Assembly (NCBI GenBank): GCA_023412845.1
Contig: JAEZRH010000025.1
Coordinates: forward strand, 1 to 8,509
Source of the DNA: Bacillota bacterium
Lineage (GTDB): Bacteria > Bacillota > Clostridia > Oscillospirales > Acutalibacteraceae
Reading direction: 5' to 3'
Length of the DNA: 8,509 bases
In this document: in pieces, positions 5,129 to 8,509 of the stretch
Layout: each line of letters opens with the position of its first letter
Position numbering within the stretch: the stretch's first letter is position 1
Position numbers and translations under genes: made by a program
The notes under the pieces: model-generated
What the model saw: the letters and a program-made list of their open reading frames with translations, nothing else
Database searches by the model: none
Told to the model about the DNA's origin: nothing

Positions 5129-6292
5129 TTACAGGATGACACGCGCGCGGACGATTTCCGGAAGATCTTCGAGCTTTGCGGCGGTCGAATCCGGCACATC
5201 CCCCGTCACGTCGAGAATGGTGTAGGCGAAATCCTTTTTCGCCTTGCTCTGCATGTTTTCAATGTTGATTCCCACTTCCGCCAACGAACCGGAAAGTTTG
5301 CTGATGGTGTTCGGCACGTTGCGATGGATCAGGCAGATGCGCGCAAAACCGTTCCGCGGCATCGAAACAGCCGGAAAATTGACGGAATTGCGGATATTGC
5401 CGTTTTCGAGATACTCGATCAGCTCGTTCGCAGCCATGCGGGCGCAGTTGTCTTCCGATTCCGGCGTCGAGGCGCCCAGGTGCGGCACCGCGATGACGTT
5501 TTCCGCGCCGAGAAGCGACTCGTCCGGGAAGTCCGTAGCATAACAGGCGATCTTGCCGGAGGCAAGGCCGTCGAGCACGGCCGCGGAATCCGCGAGCCCG
5601 CCGCGGGCGAAGTTCAGGATTCGCACGCCGTCTTTCATCTTGGCGATGGAGTCGACGGAGATCATATTCTTCGTGTCCGGCAGAAGCGGCACGTGGGCGG
5701 TGATGTAGTCGCAGTTCGCAAAAACCTCGTCCAGCGAGCGCGCGTGGCGGATGGCGCGGGAGAGGCCCCATGCCGCGTCGACGGAAAGATACGGGTCGTA
5801 ACCGTAGACCTCCATGCCGAGAGAATGCGCGGCGTTCGCGACCAAGATGCCGATGGCCCCCAGACCAATGACGCCGAGTGTCTTGCCGGAGATTTCGGGC
5901 CCGACGAACTGGCCCTTGCCTTTCTCCACGAGTTTTCCGACCTCGTCGCCTTTGCCTTTGAGGGTTTTGGCCCATTCGACGCCGGCGACGATCCTGCGGG
6001 AAGAGAGCAGCAGCGCCGTAATGACCAGTTCCTTGACGGCGTGGGCGTTGGCCCCAGGCGTGTTGAAGACGACGATACCGTTCTCGCTGCACCGGTCAAG
6101 CGGGATATTGTTGACTCCGGCGCCGGCGCGCGCAATGGCGAGCAGCTTCCGGTCGAACTGTGTCTCCAGCATGGAGGCCGAGCGGACCAGAATGGCGTCC
6201 GGATTCTCGACATTTTCACCGCAGACATAATTTTCGCCGAAGCGTTCGGTACCCACCGGAGATATTTTGTTCAGGCATTTGATCTGATACAT
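5129..6292 (-). CDS. serA: D-3-phosphoglycerate dehydrogenase (short, ACT-domain form)
   Basis: The protein has 387 residues and catalyses the NAD-dependent oxidation of 3-phosphoglycerate to 3-phosphohydroxypyruvate, the first step of serine synthesis. It has a split substrate-binding domain (about 1-95 and 280-310), a Rossmann NAD domain with GLGAIG (143-148) and the ribose-binding acidic residue D166 in YDP, and a C-terminal ACT domain (about 317-387), normally the site of serine feedback. The catalytic residues R230 (NFARGG), E258 (FPDES) and H271 (PHLGAST) are present. The Glu is followed by Ser rather than the common Pro. It is shorter than forms with an extra intervening domain (ASB type) but matches the length I expect for Clostridia. 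GGAGG upstream of ATG 6292 supports the start. It is 27 bases downstream of serC, so the two form one operon. Confidence 0.96.
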   Translation of the reverse strand: MYQIKCLNKISPVGTERFGENYVCGENVENPDAILVRSASMLETQFDRKLLAIARAGAGVNNIPLDRCSENGIVVFNTPGANAHAVKELVITALLLSSRRIVAGVEWAKTLKGKGDEVGKLVEKGKGQFVGPEISGKTLGVIGLGAIGILVANAAHSLGMEVYGYDPYLSVDAAWGLSRAIRHARSLDEVFANCDYITAHVPLLPDTKNMISVDSIAKMKDGVRILNFARGGLADSAAVLDGLASGKIACYATDFPDESLLGAENVIAVPHLGASTPESEDNCARMAANELIEYLENGNIRNSVNFPAVSMPRNGFARICLIHRNVPNTISKLSGSLAEVGINIENMQSKAKKDFAYTILDVTGDVPDSTAAKLEDLPEIVRARVIL

Positions 6293-6319
6293 GTTGCCAT
6301 CCTCCTGTTTTTCAGCCCG

Positions 6320-7405
6320 TTACGCGTTGGTCTTTTCAAATTTGCCCATGAAGTCGACCAGCTTTTCGACTCCTTCCACAGGCATGGCATTGTAAATGGA
6401 AGCCCTCATGCCGCCGACCGAGCGGTGGCCCTTGAGGTTCACAAAATCTTTCTCCGCCGCTTCCGCGACAAATTTTGCGTCCAGCTCCGGGCTGCCCGTG
6501 ACGAATGGGATATTCATGAGCGAGCGGTCCTTCGGGACGACCGTTCCGCGGAACAGCTTGGAGCTGTCGAGGAAGTTGTAAAGAATGCCCGCTTTTTTGC
6601 GATTGATCTTTTCCATTTCCTCAAGACCGCCGACCGTGTTCTTCAGCCAGTCGAGCACAAGGCCGCAGATGTAAATGGCGTAGCACGGCGGCGTATTGAA
6701 CATGGAGCCGTTGTCCGCATGCGTCTGATAGTTGAGCATGGTGGGGGTAATATCCATCACATGGCCGATCAGATCGTCGCGCACGATGACGACCGTAAGG
6801 CCGGCGGGGCCCATGTTTTTCTGCGCGCCCGCGAACAGAAGGGCGAACTTCGAAACGTCGATCGGCGCGCTGAGAATGCACGAGGACACGTCCGCCACGA
6901 GGGGGACGCCGCCCGTCTCCGGGAGCTCGTGGTATACCGTGCCGTAAATGGTGTTGTTCAGGCAGATGTAGAAGTAGTCGGCGTCTTTTGTGAACGACGC
7001 GGGGTTGAGTTCGGGAATGTAGGTGAACGTCTTGTCCTTGGAGGAAGCGATCACGTTCGCCTCGCCGTAGCGGTCGGCCTCCTTATAGGCTTTTGTGGCC
7101 CATTGGCCTGTCAGCACGAAATCCGCCTTATGGCTGCCGTTCATCAGGTTCAGCGGCACCATCGCAAACTGCGTGGAAGCGCCGCCCTGAAGGAACAGGA
7201 CCTTATAATGATCCGGAATATCCATCACTTCGCGGAGCAGACTCTCCGCAGAACCGATGATGCCCTCGTAGATTTTAGATCGATGGGACATCTCCATAAC
7301 AGACTGGCCGCTACCCTTGTAATCCAGCATTTCTTCCGCCGCACGGCGAAGAACGGGTTCCGGCAGCATAGACGGTCCTGCGGAAAAGTTGTACACTCGT
7401 TTCAT
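6320..7405 (-). CDS. serC: Phosphoserine aminotransferase
   Basis: The protein has 361 residues, the usual SerC length. It is a PLP enzyme of the class V aminotransferase family that converts 3-phosphohydroxypyruvate and glutamate to phosphoserine, the second step of serine synthesis; the same activity can serve pyridoxal phosphate synthesis. It starts MKRVYNFSAGPSMLP, as the family does. HR at 41-42 (substrate phosphate), FLQGGAST (71-78), the PLP lysine K196 in GAQKNMGPAG and the C-terminal GGMRASIYNAMP are all present. The start is set at 7405, where GGAGG (complement of 7412-7416) lies 6 bases upstream; an in-frame ATG at 7423 lies upstream of that ribosome binding site and would add only MYWRFI. 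It is the first gene of the serC-serA operon. The third enzyme, phosphoserine phosphatase, is not in the window. Confidence 0.97.
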   Translation of the reverse strand: MKRVYNFSAGPSMLPEPVLRRAAEEMLDYKGSGQSVMEMSHRSKIYEGIIGSAESLLREVMDIPDHYKVLFLQGGASTQFAMVPLNLMNGSHKADFVLTGQWATKAYKEADRYGEANVIASSKDKTFTYIPELNPASFTKDADYFYICLNNTIYGTVYHELPETGGVPLVADVSSCILSAPIDVSKFALLFAGAQKNMGPAGLTVVIVRDDLIGHVMDITPTMLNYQTHADNGSMFNTPPCYAIYICGLVLDWLKNTVGGLEEMEKINRKKAGILYNFLDSSKLFRGTVVPKDRSLMNIPFVTGSPELDAKFVAEAAEKDFVNLKGHRSVGGMRASIYNAMPVEGVEKLVDFMGKFEKTNA

Positions 7406-7457
7406 GATGAACCTCCAATACATATTTTTTACAGCGTAGGGAAACGATAACTTAATT

Positions 7458-7486
7458 ATTATAATGTTTCACATTAAAGTTGTCAA
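7458..7486 (-). promoter_or_regulatory. Perfect consensus promoter of serC-serA
   Basis: Read on the - strand, the -35 box is TTGACA (7481-7486) and the -10 box is TATAAT (7458-7463), with a 17-base spacer (7464-7480). Both hexamers and the spacing match the sigma-A consensus exactly, and the surroundings are AT-rich against a GC-rich genome. Transcription would start near 7451, leaving a leader of about 45 bases, too short for a T-box or a typical riboswitch. A promoter this strong is usually held by a repressor, consistent with the inverted repeat around its -35 box. Confidence 0.93.
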
Positions 7487-7495
7487 TTGGTGAAA
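7467..7495. promoter_or_regulatory. Inverted repeat around the serC -35 box, candidate operator
   Basis: TTTCAC (7467-7472) and GTGAAA (7490-7495) are perfect 6-base arms separated by 17 bases. The centre-to-centre distance is 23 bases, about two helical turns, which suits a dimeric regulator. The arms bracket the -35 hexamer completely, so a bound protein would block RNA polymerase. A further GAAAC (7441-7445) that pairs with GTTTC (7466-7470) lies on the downstream side of the -10 box. The regulator is not identifiable from the window. The geometry is seen directly; operator function is inference. Confidence 0.5.
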
Positions 7496-7500
7496 TGCAC

Positions 7501-7640
7501 GTGGGAAGCCGTCGTTATGCATGAGAGATGCTGAAAGAGTTTGCCGGGACCGCGTCCCTGCCCACGGAAAAAACCGCCGGTTCCCGCAGGTTCTTGTGCA
7601 AATGGACGGATTTTAAAAATATTCCCGGCTGAAAAAACTG
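7501..7640. other. Structured non-coding spacer between divergent promoters
   Basis: No gene is supported here; a frame open from 7541 lacks a ribosome binding site and is only an upstream extension of the DUF218 gene frame. Several short inverted repeats occur: GGGAC/GTCCC (7546-7550 and 7554-7558, loop CGC), the outer arms GTGGG (7501-7505) and CCCAC (7561-7565), and AACC/GGTT (7572-7575 and 7579-7582). On the - strand a weak bulged hairpin runs into six T's (complement of 7568-7573), a possible poor terminator with no gene for it to serve. The meaning is unknown. Confidence 0.4.
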
Positions 7641-7663
7641 CTGCGTTCCGCGGCCCTTTTTTA

Positions 7664-7672
7664 TGTTATAAT
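7664..7672 (+). promoter_or_regulatory. Extended -10 promoter of the DUF218 gene
   Basis: TG (7664-7665) one base before TATAAT (7667-7672) makes a perfect extended -10 element. No good -35 box lies 17 bases upstream, where the sequence reads CGTTCC (7644-7649). Transcription would start near 7679, only about a dozen bases before the ATG at 7691, so the leader is just long enough to hold the Shine-Dalgarno site. Confidence 0.75.
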
Positions 7673-7690
7673 ACTCTACAGGTGATGCGT

Positions 7691-8455
7691 ATGCGACGGG
7701 GCGAAAAGATTCTGCGCGCGGTTTTCGGATGCGCCGCTGCGGCGGGGCTCGTCTGGTTTCTGATTCCCCTGCACTGGGGAGTTGCGAACGTCGGCAGCCT
7801 TGCAGGCGCCGGATTTTGCATCGCCGTGCTCTGCACGTGCCTGCTTTTCCCGGCCTTACGGCCGGCCTGCAAAAAAAGCGGCGCTGTCCGCCGTGCCGCT
7901 ACGGCGGTGTCCGCCCTGTTCTGCCTGGCCATGCTTTGGAGCGCCGCTATGACCGTCTGCATGCTCTCCGCCGGGGAAGCCCAGCCGCCCGGGGACGCCG
8001 TCGTCGTGGTGCTCGGCAGCAAGGTGGCCGGGTCTTCGCCCAGCGCCGACCTGTGGGCGCGCATCAGCGCCGCCTCCGATTACCTCAAAACGCATCCCGA
8101 GGCCGTCTGCCTTGCAAGCGGCGGCAGAGGACCCGGCGAGAACCTGACGGAGGCCTCGGTGATCCGCTCACAGCTGATCGCGATGGGTGCCGATCCGCAG
8201 CGCATCCTCACGGAGGAATCCTCCTCCTCAACAAAAGAAAACTTCGTAAATTCACTCCGAATCCTTGATGAAAAACAGCTCGGACGCTCGCTCGCCGTCG
8301 TGACGGACGAGTACCACGAGTTTCGGGCATGCTCCATTGCGCGGTCCCTGGGCGCGCGGCCCTATGCGGTGCCCGCGCATACGCCCTGGTATATCTTTTC
8401 CGCCTGCTGGGCCCGCGAGGTGCTGGCGCTGACCAAATACCTGATCTTCGGCTGA
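7691..8455 (+). CDS. Membrane-anchored YdcF/SanA-like DUF218 protein
   Basis: The protein has 254 residues. Three hydrophobic segments (about 8-27, 34-54 and 68-92) anchor it in the membrane, and a DUF218 (YdcF) domain fills about 103-245. Its motifs are in order: VVVVLGSK (104-111), ARISAA (123-128), SGGRGPGE (143-150), TEASVI (153-158), EESSSSTKEN (175-184) and VVTDEYHEFRA (203-213). DUF218 proteins such as SanA and ElyC are linked to envelope integrity, and YdcF has been reported to bind S-adenosylmethionine; the reaction is not established. I chose ATG 7691 because AGGTG (7680-7684) lies 6 bases before it. The in-frame ATG at 7685 would abut that site, and longer upstream starts lie before the promoter. 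The stop TGA (8453-8455) lies at the edge of the G-rich artefact, so the last residues are provisional, although REVLALTKYL looks natural for the family. Confidence 0.88.
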   Translation: MRRGEKILRAVFGCAAAAGLVWFLIPLHWGVANVGSLAGAGFCIAVLCTCLLFPALRPACKKSGAVRRAATAVSALFCLAMLWSAAMTVCMLSAGEAQPPGDAVVVVLGSKVAGSSPSADLWARISAASDYLKTHPEAVCLASGGRGPGENLTEASVIRSQLIAMGADPQRILTEESSSSTKENFVNSLRILDEKQLGRSLAVVTDEYHEFRACSIARSLGARPYAVPAHTPWYIFSACWAREVLALTKYLIFG

Positions 8456-8509
8456 GTGGGGTTTGGGGGGGGGGGCGCGGGCGGGGGGGGGGGGGGGGGG
8501 GGGGGGGGG
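8456..8509. other. Poly-G tail, probable sequencing artefact
   Basis: The last 54 bases are almost only G, with a few T, C and A in the first 25 or so and an uninterrupted G run to the end. Nothing like this occurs elsewhere in the window. Such runs arise at read ends in two-colour Illumina chemistry, where no signal is called as G. It should be treated as non-genomic. Confidence 0.9.

Noticed and set aside
5324..7450. A 708-codon open frame on the + strand running antisense across serA and serC
   Set aside because: It mirrors two complete, well-conserved genes on the other strand. It has no ribosome binding site, its translation is rich in Arg, Val, His and Asp with no recognisable domain, and GC-rich codon use commonly opens such antisense frames.
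7406..7451. Possible T-box or serine-responsive riboswitch upstream of serC
   Set aside because: The leader from the consensus promoter is only about 45 bases and has no specifier stem, T-box sequence or terminator.
7541..7690. Upstream extension of the DUF218 reading frame
   Set aside because: It lies upstream of the extended -10 promoter, has no ribosome binding site, and would put a polar, proline-rich stretch before the membrane segments.
1..8509. CRISPR array, transposon, toxin-antitoxin, phage-defence or biosynthetic cluster
   Set aside because: Both strands were read for repeats with regular spacing, transposase or nuclease motifs and tRNA-like folds; none was seen. All sizeable genes belong to core or common families.

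Overview
The window is an ordinary but information-rich piece of a GC-rich Clostridia-type Firmicute chromosome. The GC content, protein style, four-cysteine S4, KOW-domain protein between map and infA, and DegV, short ACT-type SerA and DUF218 genes suggest something near Oscillospirales/Ruminococcaceae; this placement is inferred and no search was run. It is probably one short contig: it begins inside map and ends in a run of almost pure G, which looks like a sequencing artefact.

Bases 1-3905 are the distal end of the large ribosomal-protein superoperon, all on the + strand: map (3' end), a KOW-domain RNA-binding protein, infA, rpmJ, rpsM, rpsK, rpsD, rpoA and rplQ, closed by a strong intrinsic terminator at 3871-3905. 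rpsD (S4) sits inside the alpha operon, unlike in Bacillus, where it is transcribed separately. Two gaps in this operon carry extra structure. The infA-rpmJ gap (708-826) holds a bulged GC-rich hairpin. The rpsD-rpoA gap (2432-2518) holds alternating C-block/G-block segments that can fold in mutually exclusive ways, followed by a 14-codon ORF with its own Shine-Dalgarno sequence whose stop overlaps the rpoA start (TAATG). This second gap is the most interesting item in the window.

Bases 3906-5110 hold a spacer with no visible gene, then a near-consensus sigma-A promoter and a degV-family (FakB-like) fatty-acid-binding protein gene. degV faces serA tail to tail, and the two share one hairpin terminator with T tracts on both strands.

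Bases 5129-7405 are a minus-strand serC-serA operon, the first two steps of serine synthesis from 3-phosphoglycerate. It is driven by a perfect TTGACA-N17-TATAAT promoter whose -35 box is bracketed by the inverted repeat TTTCAC-N17-GTGAAA, a likely operator. Divergent from it, an extended -10 promoter and a very short leader precede a membrane-anchored YdcF/SanA-like DUF218 protein (7691-8455).

I found no mobile element, CRISPR array, rRNA, tRNA or defence system, and no clearly new multi-gene system. The candidate novelties are regulatory: the rpoA leader peptide and switch-like leader, the infA-rpmJ hairpin, and the serCA operator.
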